From positions 1,364,001 through 1,428,000 of the forward strand of contig NZ_CP020946.1 in assembly GCF_002208115.1 (NCBI RefSeq): a stretch of 64,000 nucleotides of DNA, given 5' to 3'. Below the pieces are notes generated by a model that saw nothing but the letters and a program-made list of their open reading frames with translations, had not been told where the DNA came from and did no database searches. A program made the translations under genes and the position numbers. Of the stretch, positions 52,800-61,437 are shown one piece after another (the stretch's first letter is position 1; every line of letters begins with the position of its first letter). The stretch comes from Bdellovibrio bacteriovorus (GTDB lineage: Bacteria; Bdellovibrionota; Bdellovibrionia; Bdellovibrionales; Bdellovibrionaceae).

Positions 52800-53386
52800 T
52801 TGGATATTTGCGCGGTAAAATTATTGAAGTGATGAACGACTCCGCTTTGATCGACGTCAGTGGGGTGGGTTATGAAATCCACGCTTCCAGCAACACGCTG
52901 GGGGATCTGCAGACGCTTTTGGGAAACGACATCATCGTCTGGATTCACACTCACGTGCGTGAAGATGCTTTGCAGCTTTTCGGCTTCCACGACAAAGAGG
53001 AAAAAAATCTGTTCCTGTCTTTGTTAAAAGTAAACGGCGTCGGTCCGAAGATGGCTTTAAGCATTCTTTCCGGCGGCCGTCCGGCGCAAATTCATGAAAT
53101 GATCGAAGCGGGTAATGCCAAGGCGTTGTCGGGTTTGCCAAAAGTGGGCAAAAAGACCGCCGAGCAGATTATTCTGACCCTCAAAGGCAAGCTTGTTTCC
53201 ATCGAAGAAGGCGGTGTGGTTGCCAAAGCCAAATCCGTGGCGCACACGCAGATCACTTCAGCTCTTTTGAATCTGGGTTATAAATCCCAGTTGGTGGATC
53301 AGTTTGTTTCCTCCTTGCCAGCGGACATCGCGGTTGAAGACGGTATCCGCAAAGGCTTCCAGACCCTGTCTGGAGGATTGTCATGA
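52796..53386 (+). CDS. ruvA: Holliday junction branch-migration protein RuvA
   Basis: The tetrameric DNA-binding part of RuvAB. 196 residues: an OB-fold N-terminal domain ([12 protein letters not shown]), a tandem helix-hairpin-helix pair ([34 protein letters not shown]) and the RuvB-contact domain at the C terminus. Overlaps both neighbours by 4 nt in the ruvCAB order. Confidence 0.97.
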   Translation: MIGYLRGKIIEVMNDSALIDVSGVGYEIHASSNTLGDLQTLLGNDIIVWIHTHVREDALQLFGFHDKEEKNLFLSLLKVNGVGPKMALSILSGGRPAQIHEMIEAGNAKALSGLPKVGKKTAEQIILTLKGKLVSIEEGGVVAKAKSVAHTQITSALLNLGYKSQLVDQFVSSLPADIAVEDGIRKGFQTLSGGLS

Positions 53387-54372
53387 GTCGTATTCTTGAA
53401 GGCGATCCGGTCGAAGGCGAAAAGAGCTGGGAAAACGAACTGCGTCCCCAGAAATTTGAAGACTTCCCCGGTCAGGATGATGTGAAGGAAAAACTGAAGG
53501 TGTTCGTGGCGGCGGCCAAACACCGTGGTGAATCCCTGGATCACGTTTTGTTGTGCGGGCCTCCGGGCTTGGGTAAAACGACACTTTCCAAAATCATCGC
53601 CAATGACATGGGTGCTGAAATCAAGATGACATCGGCTCCGGCGATCGACAAAAAGGGTGACCTTGCGGCGATTTTGACTTCATTGAAGCCGCACTCGGTT
53701 TTGTTCATTGATGAAATTCACCGTTTGAGCCGTCATGTGGAAGAATACCTGTACACAGCGATGGAAGATTATTACATCGACATTGTGACCGGCGAAGGCC
53801 TGGGCGCGCGCTCGATGAAATTCACTTTGGCACCGTTCACTTTAGTGGGGGCGACCACACGGGCGGGGCTTTTGAATCCGCCGTTCCGGGATCGTTTCGG
53901 TATTGTGGAGCGTTTGCAGTTCTATGATAAGGATGCTCTTCGCCAGATCCTGATGAGATCTGCGGAAATTCTGAAAGTTGAAATCGACGAAGAGGGCGCA
54001 GATGAAGTGGCCCGTCGTTCGCGCGGAACTCCGCGTGTGGCGAACAGACTGCTGAAGCGTGTGCGTGATTACGCTCAAGTCAAAGGCAACGGTGTGGTGA
54101 CGAAAGACATCGCCGTGTATGCGTTGAATCAGTTGGGTGTGGATCAGTATGGTTTGGACCTGATGGATCGCCGAATTCTCAGTCTGATACAGGATAAGTA
54201 CGCTGGTGGTCCGGTGGGGATCGATACGATCGCTGCGGCCTTGAGTGAAGAGCGTGACACCCTGGAAGAGGTCTATGAGCCATTCCTGATTCAGGAGGGG
54301 TTCATTCAAAAGACCCAGCGTGGGCGTGTTATCACCGAATTTGCGAAAAACTCAGTTCTTGCGGACAAATAG
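53383..54372 (+). CDS. ruvB: Holliday junction ATPase RuvB
   Basis: The AAA+ motor of branch migration. 329 residues: Walker A GPPGLGKT near residue 60, Walker [10 protein letters not shown] near 110, sensor 1 GATTRAGL and the arginine-finger region, then the winged-helix domain with [16 protein letters not shown]. Last gene of the operon. A GAGTTT-TGG-AAACTC hairpin follows at about 54376-54392 but with little U-run. Confidence 0.97.
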   Translation: MSRILEGDPVEGEKSWENELRPQKFEDFPGQDDVKEKLKVFVAAAKHRGESLDHVLLCGPPGLGKTTLSKIIANDMGAEIKMTSAPAIDKKGDLAAILTSLKPHSVLFIDEIHRLSRHVEEYLYTAMEDYYIDIVTGEGLGARSMKFTLAPFTLVGATTRAGLLNPPFRDRFGIVERLQFYDKDALRQILMRSAEILKVEIDEEGADEVARRSRGTPRVANRLLKRVRDYAQVKGNGVVTKDIAVYALNQLGVDQYGLDLMDRRILSLIQDKYAGGPVGIDTIAAALSEERDTLEEVYEPFLIQEGFIQKTQRGRVITEFAKNSVLADK

Positions 54373-54478
54373 CGAGTTTTGGAAACTCGTGGAAATTAGC
54401 TAAATTCTCATATTGAAGCTTCAGAAGTTCGGAAACTGACCCGATAAAATCTCAGGAACACTTTGATTTTAAGGGGCG

Positions 54479-57400
54479 TTGATGGGCTATCAGAATGTCA
54501 TCCGTATTTTCACGTCAGTTTTTCTGATGTGGGCGGTTGCCGGTTGCGGAAATCTGAGTGCTGAAATGTTCGGTAAGGTCGGATCTATTTTGAATCCGTC
54601 TTTGCCGGGGCCAGCTCCTTTGCAATATCCAAAAATCTTGAAAGTCGATGCCGACACCACCGGAGCTTCTTCGGTTTCTACGCTTGCCTTGCCTCGCTAT
54701 ACCACGGCGGGGATTGTTCCTATCCAGGTGCACTTCAGTGGTCCGGTCAATGTGACTGGCAATCCCACGATTGAACTTGAAACCGGAGCGACGAAGCGTC
54801 TGGCGACATATGCTTCCGGTTCCGGCACGAGTATGCTGGTATTTGAATACGCAGTGGTTGCCGGGGATTCGGCTCTGACGTTGGATTACACGGGCACGCA
54901 GGCAATCAACTTAAACGGCGGCTCTATTGAGCCCGCAGAGGATGTCACAGGCACCGCTGATGAAGTCGCCAATCTGCTGACACTGCCAGCTCCAGGGGCG
55001 GCAGAGTCTTTGTCGCAGAGTACGCCGGTATTGATCCGCACCATCCCTGAGGTGAAAAGACTGAGCACCCCGGACACTGACGTGTACCTGGATGGCACCA
55101 GTTTGGAAGTCATTGTAAAATACGATCAGCCAGTGACCGTGACTGGAAATCCGCGCATCACCATTCGCATTGGCAGTAATAATCGTATCGCCAACTATGT
55201 GACTAAGGTATCCCCATCGGAATTGCTTTTCCGATATGAGGTTGTTGTCGGTGATGATGATACGGACGGTATTGAAATGCCTGCGGCTATTGAACTGAAT
55301 GGCGCCACTGTCACCAATCCCGCCAATGAAGTGGCGGTGACAGATCTGCCAGTCAAAGACACGACGGGGATTCTGACTTACACGTCGGCTTTGACGGCAT
55401 CCTTTGTATCCAGCAGTCAGATTGTGAATGAAGATGCGGGCACTTTGAACATTCCGGTGGTGCTGAGTGCTCCCGCTCCGATCGCCTTTAAAGTGACAAT
55501 CGCGGTCATGGGTGACGCAGGTGCAGAGGACTTCACCCTGACATCCAAAGAAGTCAATTTTGCCGTTGGTGAAACGACTAAATATATTCCGCTGACCATT
55601 CTTGATGATGCTGTAGCAGAGCCTGAAAAGAGGATTCGTCTGATTCTGGCGAAAAACTCCCTCGGAAACGGGGGGATGCTCTCGGTGCATGAGGTATTGA
55701 TCCGGGATGATGATTCCGCTGTTGTGGCGCCGAAGGTTGTGTCGTTCAAGCAGGGCGTGGGTTTTGCCTGTGCACTGTATGACAACAACGACCTGAAATG
55801 TTTCGGTGCCAACGACTATGGCCAGCTTGGCAATGGGACTGTGGTCAACACGAATGAACCTTCCGCCACACCTGTTATGCAGAATGTGGCGCATTTTGAG
55901 GTGGGCGGATACACCGTCTGCGCCGCGAACACTTCAGGCGAGATGTGGTGTTGGGGACGGGATAATGCCAGTGCCCTGCCGGGATCCGTCGGTGGCAAAG
56001 TGCTGCAGCCAACGAAATATGTGAATTCCGGAGTCACTCAGGTGGCGGTCAGCTCGAATGCACTATGTTACCTGAAAACCAATAAAGACCTGATGTGTTG
56101 GGGCGATGACTATTCCGGTATTTTCGGTACTGGATCGAACAATGCTTCGCGCACTCTGGCTGCTCCACAGCTTGTCACAGGGCAGGTGGAGGAAATGCGT
56201 CTTATCGCGGCTGTTACCGGAAACACCTTGTGTGCGGTTAAGTTGGATTCCGTAACTCCGTCGCAAAGAAATCTTTTCTGCTGGGGTAACAGATCGACCT
56301 GGTACTCTTCAGGAAGCACGTCCACTGTGCCCGCGACGCCCTTGGCAACCAATATCGTTTCCTATGACCTTTTCAATGACAACATCTGTGTGCAAAAAGA
56401 TGAAGGTGCGCCGACAGTGCGCAAAAACTATTGTTGGGGCAGTGGCGGAAATGGCCAGTTGACTCCGGGAACCAGCGGGGCAGGTTCAACGGTTCCGGTA
56501 GAGATGAGTTCCGACTATAAAGATATGATGACTTCGCAAGAGTCGATCATAGCTTTGAAAAATGACGGCAGTGTATGGACGTGGGGCTCTGGTGGCCGAA
56601 TCCCAGGCGGCAATCCGGTTGTGGCAGCTTCGGCACCAGTGCAATTGATCAGCGGCGGAGTGAAAAGTCTGCTGCGAATGTCTAACAGATATGGCCCAAC
56701 AGATGGCCTCGATCCACGGTGTGTGTTGATGCAGGATTCTTCGGTTCAATGTTGGATGGCCTCGCCGTTACCAGTGAATAAAACACTGCCTGTGACGGTC
56801 ATTCCTGCGGGCGTAGAATCAGTTTCAGTCAGCAATGTGTTCCATGAAAACTACTATTCGGCCTGTTCTTTGATGTCTTCGGGCGAAGTTCTTTGCTGGG
56901 GGCAAAACTCGGTGGGGCAGGTGGGTGATCGAACGCTGTTGCCTCGCTTGGTTCCGACTCAAGCCTTGTCGCGCAATCAGCGACAGATCGCCACAGGGCG
57001 AGAGCGCAGTTGTTCAGTTTCAACCTACGGGGAGCTGAGATGCTGGGGATATAACTCCGCAAACTTGAGTTTGGGTGTCAGTCCTGCCTTCACAAGCTTT
57101 AAAACTCCGAAGATTGTTATTGGTAAAGATGTCAGCAAGGTGGCATTGAATGATGACGGTGGGTGTGCGCTGTTGACGACCGGCGGACTGAATTGCTGGG
57201 GCGACAACAACAGCGGCCAGAGCAAGCCAGGAAGTGCCAGCGTCAACACTCTTCCAAATCTGGTGTTGTCGTCTGGAGTTCGGGATGTTGAAACGTCTTA
57301 CCAGGCAGCCTGTTATATCGCAACCAATGATGATTTGTTCTGTTGGGGGGATAACACCCAAAAGCAACTGGGATTGGGAGACACTGTTGATAGAACAACG

Positions 57401-57868
57401 ATACCAGCGACGCCGTTATTGTCCGGGGTTGACTCCGTCTCTATGGGGGGGCATGAAACCAGTCCGGGCTCTTGTGCCGTCATGAAAAACGGGGACTTGA
57501 AGTGCTGGGGGAGTGGTTTGGCTTGTATGGGGACGAACGGCGACACTCCCACAACATTGCTGACGGATGTTAAGAAAGTCTCTGTGGGGCGTTCCCATAT
57601 GTGCGCGATCGTGGGTGACGAACGCCGCTTGGTTTGCTGGGGGCAGAACCCGAAGGGGCAACTTGGAATAGGAACGACGGTTGATAAATGTTATTCTTCC
57701 GGCCCCGCAACCGTGGTTGTGGAAGGTGTTCGTGATGTCTCTGCGGGCAGTGACAGCACCTGTTTCGTTCTGGAAACGGGTGAAATGAAATGCATGGGTG
57801 ATAATAATAAAGGTGTTGTTGGAACCGCAGATCGCTTCCCATTCCCGCGCACGGTCTGGGGACTGTAG
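54479..57868 (+). CDS. lipoprotein with Calx-beta domain and 14 RCC1-like repeats
   Basis: 1129 residues; signal peptide and lipobox VAGC. The first 300 residues contain two related beta-domains (NVTGNPTIELETGA and TVTGNPRITIRIGS). A Calx-beta-like domain follows (about 305-415: VNEDAGTLNIPVVLS, DDAVAEPEKRIRL). From about 420 to the end lie 14 units of the RCC1 type, each with C-x(about 8)-CWG-x-N-x-x-GQLG or a variant, enough for two seven-bladed propellers. One unit (TWGSGGRIPGG) lacks the cysteines. A surface or periplasmic binding role is inferred. No enzyme motif. Confidence 0.88.
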   Translation: MMGYQNVIRIFTSVFLMWAVAGCGNLSAEMFGKVGSILNPSLPGPAPLQYPKILKVDADTTGASSVSTLALPRYTTAGIVPIQVHFSGPVNVTGNPTIELETGATKRLATYASGSGTSMLVFEYAVVAGDSALTLDYTGTQAINLNGGSIEPAEDVTGTADEVANLLTLPAPGAAESLSQSTPVLIRTIPEVKRLSTPDTDVYLDGTSLEVIVKYDQPVTVTGNPRITIRIGSNNRIANYVTKVSPSELLFRYEVVVGDDDTDGIEMPAAIELNGATVTNPANEVAVTDLPVKDTTGILTYTSALTASFVSSSQIVNEDAGTLNIPVVLSAPAPIAFKVTIAVMGDAGAEDFTLTSKEVNFAVGETTKYIPLTILDDAVAEPEKRIRLILAKNSLGNGGMLSVHEVLIRDDDSAVVAPKVVSFKQGVGFACALYDNNDLKCFGANDYGQLGNGTVVNTNEPSATPVMQNVAHFEVGGYTVCAANTSGEMWCWGRDNASALPGSVGGKVLQPTKYVNSGVTQVAVSSNALCYLKTNKDLMCWGDDYSGIFGTGSNNASRTLAAPQLVTGQVEEMRLIAAVTGNTLCAVKLDSVTPSQRNLFCWGNRSTWYSSGSTSTVPATPLATNIVSYDLFNDNICVQKDEGAPTVRKNYCWGSGGNGQLTPGTSGAGSTVPVEMSSDYKDMMTSQESIIALKNDGSVWTWGSGGRIPGGNPVVAASAPVQLISGGVKSLLRMSNRYGPTDGLDPRCVLMQDSSVQCWMASPLPVNKTLPVTVIPAGVESVSVSNVFHENYYSACSLMSSGEVLCWGQNSVGQVGDRTLLPRLVPTQALSRNQRQIATGRERSCSVSTYGELRCWGYNSANLSLGVSPAFTSFKTPKIVIGKDVSKVALNDDGGCALLTTGGLNCWGDNNSGQSKPGSASVNTLPNLVLSSGVRDVETSYQAACYIATNDDLFCWGDNTQKQLGLGDTVDRTTIPATPLLSGVDSVSMGGHETSPGSCAVMKNGDLKCWGSGLACMGTNGDTPTTLLTDVKKVSVGRSHMCAIVGDERRLVCWGQNPKGQLGIGTTVDKCYSSGPATVVVEGVRDVSAGSDSTCFVLETGEMKCMGDNNKGVVGTADRFPFPRTVWGL

Positions 57869-57911
57869 AATCAAAGGGCCAGGGATATCTTAAAAACGTG
57901 ATTACTATTCG

Positions 57912-57932
57912 AAGCCGGCGTACCGCCGGCTT
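57912..57932 (+). terminator. hairpin terminator after the RCC1 gene
   Basis: AAGCCGGC-GTACC-GCCGGCTT, then TTGTC; 43 nt after the stop, with a short U-run. The rest of the 234-nt gap to 58102 shows nothing clear. Confidence 0.6.
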
Positions 57933-58102
57933 TGTCGTCTGTCGTATTTTGATTCTTTTGCAGGTTTTTATATTGGGGTCCCCTGTATCCTGATAGACTG
58001 ATCAGCGGTTCGCCTGCGATGTTCGGGCGATGTTCTGCAGGACAATCTTTCGGAATCGTTTTGATATGAGAATCCTGGCACTAATTCTTTTGGAGAGCGT
58101 AT

Positions 58103-59107
58103 ATGGCATCAAAGCAGCCGTTGATCATTGAGGTGTTGCGCGGTCCCGTGGTGGAAAGCCAGCACCAGGTGATGGCCGTTGTTGTTAACGAGATCGGCAA
58201 CCTTGTGCAGTACTGGGGGCATCCTCAGTATCTGACCATGCCTCGCAGTGCAATCAAGATGTTGCAGGCTCTGCCGCTGATTGAATCCGGTGCCGCGGAA
58301 AAATTCAATCTGGAAGACAAGCACATTGCTTTGGCCTGCGCCTCGCATCGCGGAGAAAAAGAGCACTTGGCCGCCCTGTCGCAGTGGCTGGAAAAAGCCG
58401 GCTTGAAAGAAGCTCAGTACGTCTGTGGTCCGCATTTGCCTTACGATGAAGCCAGTGCCCACGATATGATTCGCAAAAATCAAAAGCCCAGCGTGCTTTG
58501 TAACAATTGTGCTGGTAAGCATTCGGCGATTATTTCGACCTGTCTGCATTTGGGCGAGGATCCCACGGGATATGAAAAGTACGAACACAATGCGCAGAAA
58601 AGACTGCGTAAGGTTTTAAGCGAAACCATGCGTATAGATCACTCCAAGGTTCCTTATGGAGTGGATGGTTGCGGTATTCCGACGTATGCCGTTCCGCTGC
58701 AGAATATGGCCATCGGGATGTCGACCTTTATTAATCCCAAAGAAGCTCCTGCGCGCAAAGTCGCAGCAGAGCGCATTTTGCACGCAGTCAGGTCCAACCC
58801 GTTTTATATTTCCGGCAGTGACAATTTTGCCACAGCTGTGATTGAAAAGTCACAAGGTCGTGCCGTGATCAAAGGCGGGGCTGAGGGTGTGTTCTGCGGG
58901 GTGCTGCCGGAAAAGAAGGTGGCTTTCGCGGTGAAAGCCGCTGACGGGGCCGGACGAGCCGCTCAGGCTGCCACGGCGATGCTTTTGCTGCAGTTGGGGG
59001 GCTTGAATGAAAGTGAATTCAAGGCGCTTTCCAAATTCACCATGTCTCCTGTCACAAACTGGCGTGGCGACGTGGTCGGGCAAATCCGCATTGCGAAGGG
59101 CTCTTAG
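58103..59107 (+). CDS. L-asparaginase II-type protein (Rhizobium etli family)
   Basis: 334 residues. It belongs to the PF06089-type asparaginases, unrelated to the E. coli AnsA/AnsB fold: EVLRGPVVESQH at the start, ASHRGEKEH near residue 80, LCNNCAGKHS near 135 and VDGCGIPTY near 185 (active-site-like block with conserved Cys, Lys, Ser). It hydrolyses asparagine to aspartate and ammonia. TGGAGAG ribosome site. lpxC follows after 21 nt and is probably co-transcribed. Confidence 0.88.
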   Translation: MASKQPLIIEVLRGPVVESQHQVMAVVVNEIGNLVQYWGHPQYLTMPRSAIKMLQALPLIESGAAEKFNLEDKHIALACASHRGEKEHLAALSQWLEKAGLKEAQYVCGPHLPYDEASAHDMIRKNQKPSVLCNNCAGKHSAIISTCLHLGEDPTGYEKYEHNAQKRLRKVLSETMRIDHSKVPYGVDGCGIPTYAVPLQNMAIGMSTFINPKEAPARKVAAERILHAVRSNPFYISGSDNFATAVIEKSQGRAVIKGGAEGVFCGVLPEKKVAFAVKAADGAGRAAQAATAMLLLQLGGLNESEFKALSKFTMSPVTNWRGDVVGQIRIAKGS

Positions 59108-59128
59108 TTAGGCTAAATTGAAAGCAAG

Positions 59129-60037
59129 ATGTTCTTGCAAAAAACTATTCGTAAAAAGACTGTGGTTCAGGGGATCGGGATTCATTCCGGCGATCCTTGT
59201 ACATTGACCTTCCGCCCGGCTCCGGCTGACACGGGGGTTTACTTCATCCGCACGGATCTGCCAGGCAGTCCTTCGCTGAAAGTCACAGCTCGCAACGTGC
59301 AGGCAACATCTCATCAGACCACCATCGGTGGTCCGGCTTTTTCTGTAGCGACCATTGAACACTGTGTTTCAGCGCTTTCGGCGTTGCGCATCGACAATCT
59401 TTTCATCGAACTGGACGGCCCTGAGATCCCTATCGGTGACGGCAGTGCGCGAGTGTTTCTGGAAGCATTGCTCGCGGTCGGAATCGTGGAACAAGATCAG
59501 CCGCGCAAGTACTGCTATATCACTGAGCCTATTTATTTTAGTGAAGGCGAAAAACACGCTTACGTGGTTCCGTATCATGGACTGCGCTTGACCGTGACCA
59601 TTGATTTCCCCAATCCCACCATCGGAAAACAGACGCTGGATCTGGACATCAACGAACAATCCTTCGGGCGTGATGTGGCCAACGCCCGCACGTTTGGATT
59701 TATGAAGGATGTGGAGGCATTGAAATCCCGCGGTCTTGCCAAGGGCGGCAGTCTTGATAACTGCATCGTTCTTGATGGTGAAACTGTGGTGAATCCGGAC
59801 GGGTTGCGCTGGGCGGATGAGTTTGTCCGTCACAAACTTCTGGATGCCCTGGGGGATTTGGTGACGCTGGAGATGCCTTTGATGGGCCATGTGGTCCTTT
59901 ATAAAGCCGGCCATGATGTCATGAACAAACTGGTGCGCAAGATCTGGGATTCGCCGACCAGCTATCGTCACGTGGAACTGGGTGCGGATATTTCCGACGA
60001 AGTTCGCCGTTATACGGGCTGGACTGTCCCAGTCTGA
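59129..60037 (+). CDS. lpxC: UDP-3-O-acyl-N-acetylglucosamine deacetylase
   Basis: Committed step of lipid A synthesis, a zinc hydrolase in the cytoplasm. 302 residues (E. coli 305). Zinc and catalytic residues are in VATIEHCVSAL (first His), the block FVRHKLLDALGDL (second His and Asp) and YKAGHDVMNKL (general acid His). The presence of lpxC shows that the cell makes lipid A. Confidence 0.97.
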   Translation: MFLQKTIRKKTVVQGIGIHSGDPCTLTFRPAPADTGVYFIRTDLPGSPSLKVTARNVQATSHQTTIGGPAFSVATIEHCVSALSALRIDNLFIELDGPEIPIGDGSARVFLEALLAVGIVEQDQPRKYCYITEPIYFSEGEKHAYVVPYHGLRLTVTIDFPNPTIGKQTLDLDINEQSFGRDVANARTFGFMKDVEALKSRGLAKGGSLDNCIVLDGETVVNPDGLRWADEFVRHKLLDALGDLVTLEMPLMGHVVLYKAGHDVMNKLVRKIWDSPTSYRHVELGADISDEVRRYTGWTVPV

Positions 60038-60126
60038 GACGAATCAGACTGATTCCATTTTTTCTCAACATTTGCCGATCAGTATAATGGTAAAGTAGCA
60101 ATACTGTGCTTCTGGTGGGGGAATGT

Positions 60127-60852
60127 ATGCAGAATCAAAAGAAAATCTGGGGCAGTGCCATCGTGTTTGCTGTCCTTGTCGTTTGTACCCTGAGTTTCCA
60201 AAACTGTGCGCCGAGCTCTTCTGGCTCGGCCTCCAGTGACAATAACAACTCCAACAGCACCGATAGTTCCGGGATTTTGAGTTATCCAAACTCAGGCACG
60301 CCGGTGGTTCTGGTTCCTGGTCAGGCAGTGACATTGAAACTGCAAAAGCCTTCCTATATGGGAAGTGCGGCTGACTATATTTGGATGGTGCCTGGGGATG
60401 ATTATGCGCTGGCTTCTTATTATGGTCTGTTCACTGAAATCAACGGCTATATCTATGTGTCGCTGACGGTGAAGGCGTCTTATAGCTCTGCCAAGAACAT
60501 GCGTCTGTATATTTTGAAAATGTCGGATTATTCGTACGCCGATACAACTGGTTTGGGTATTCGCGTGGATTCCTCCGCCTATGGTTCCCACTATTCCGCG
60601 GACATGGCGACCGAAATCTGTGACAGCCGAGGCAGCTACGTGCCGACATTCATTTACGATCCGTCCAAGTCTGCAGCGGACGCCCTTATCGTCTTTGATA
60701 ACGGTGCCGGTGTGGGATCTTTGGAGTGCAGTTTCGGCGGTACTTCGGTGGATTGCCTGAACACGCCAGCATGGCCATCTGATTGGGCCTCGAAGAAGCT
60801 CACCATTAGTGGTTATAACCGCTGCGGAACATCGACAAGTCGTACCTTCTAG
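60127..60852 (+). CDS. small exported, possibly lipid-anchored protein
   Basis: 241 residues from the ATG at 60127 (GGGGGA site); the start seven codons earlier lacks one. The hydrophobic stretch ends CTLSFQNCAPSSS. The cysteine at about residue 28 looks like a lipobox, but with Gln-Asn before it rather than the usual small residues. A low-complexity Ser/Asn tract follows, then a beta-rich domain with several cysteines. No family recognised. Confidence 0.7.
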   Translation: MQNQKKIWGSAIVFAVLVVCTLSFQNCAPSSSGSASSDNNNSNSTDSSGILSYPNSGTPVVLVPGQAVTLKLQKPSYMGSAADYIWMVPGDDYALASYYGLFTEINGYIYVSLTVKASYSSAKNMRLYILKMSDYSYADTTGLGIRVDSSAYGSHYSADMATEICDSRGSYVPTFIYDPSKSAADALIVFDNGAGVGSLECSFGGTSVDCLNTPAWPSDWASKKLTISGYNRCGTSTSRTF

Positions 60853-60873
60853 CAAGGTTACTGACATGGACAC

Positions 60874-60903
60874 AAAAAGGGTTGGCGTTGCCAGCCCTTT
60901 TTT
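60874..60903. terminator. bidirectional terminator
   Basis: AAAAAGGG with CCCTTTTT and inner TGGC/GCCA, between two convergent genes; it overlaps the stop codon of the small minus-strand gene. Confidence 0.85.
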
Positions 60904-61156
60904 ATTTGAGCCCTTGGATCTTTTTGCCGGATTTGTCCAGTTTGATCGTGAAGGTTTCGCCGTTGTTCATTTTTGATTGAATGAATTCGCAGTAAGGATG
61001 GGTGGTGAAATCGTCGCCGGTTAATTCAAAGTAAGCCAGTTGGGGTGCCGGATTTTCTGCGGTGACATAGATGACAGTCCCGTAGCTCAGCGATTGCTCG
61101 CCCGCTTGTTGAATCCCGCATTGAAGTTGAAGAGCCGTCACCAAAGTCAAAATCAT
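60902..61156 (-). CDS. small secreted or lipid-anchored protein, unknown
   Basis: 84 residues. The start (61156) has no good ribosome site and an in-frame stop lies just upstream, so it cannot be longer. The short hydrophobic start MILTLVTALQLQC has a Gln-Cys, similar to the QNC of the convergent gene, so a lipoprotein is possible. No family recognised. Confidence 0.5.
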   Translation of the reverse strand: MILTLVTALQLQCGIQQAGEQSLSYGTVIYVTAENPAPQLAYFELTGDDFTTHPYCEFIQSKMNNGETFTIKLDKSGKKIQGLK

Positions 61157-61246
61157 GACATTGTTTTACAGCGTCTATCGATAAACGTAAATCCGCAGTT
61201 ACATCTTTGAAATTAATTATTCTACAAGGTGATTCGTAAATCGCAT

Positions 61247-61421
61247 CGGGGGAGTGGGGATGCGGTGGGCACGACGGACTCATGCCTGTGACGAAAGCGA
61301 CCTCTGTGGGCGCCCGGATGGCGCACACCCGCGCGCAGCGCGGGCCACAGCAGAGCCCGGACGGCGTGTCGCGAAGTCGCAGGCAGGAGTACGGCGAGAC
61401 CAGCGCGGCCCCGCTCCTCCG
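61247..61421. repeat. structured intergenic element, family 2, copy 3
   Basis: The outer stem CGGGGGAGTGGGG (61247-61259) pairs with 61409-61421, and P0 (61278-61292 with 61376-61390) adds a near-perfect 15-bp stem. Then P1 GCGAC/GTCGC, P2 CTGTGG/CCACAG, P3 GCGC-CCGGATG-GCGC, P4 CCCGCGC-GCA-GCGCGGG and P5 GCC-CGGAC-GGC. Same order as copies 1 and 2. It ends 16 nt from the stop of the minus-strand gene at 61438. Confidence 0.75.
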
Positions 61422-61437
61422 CCCGGGAGCCAGGAAA

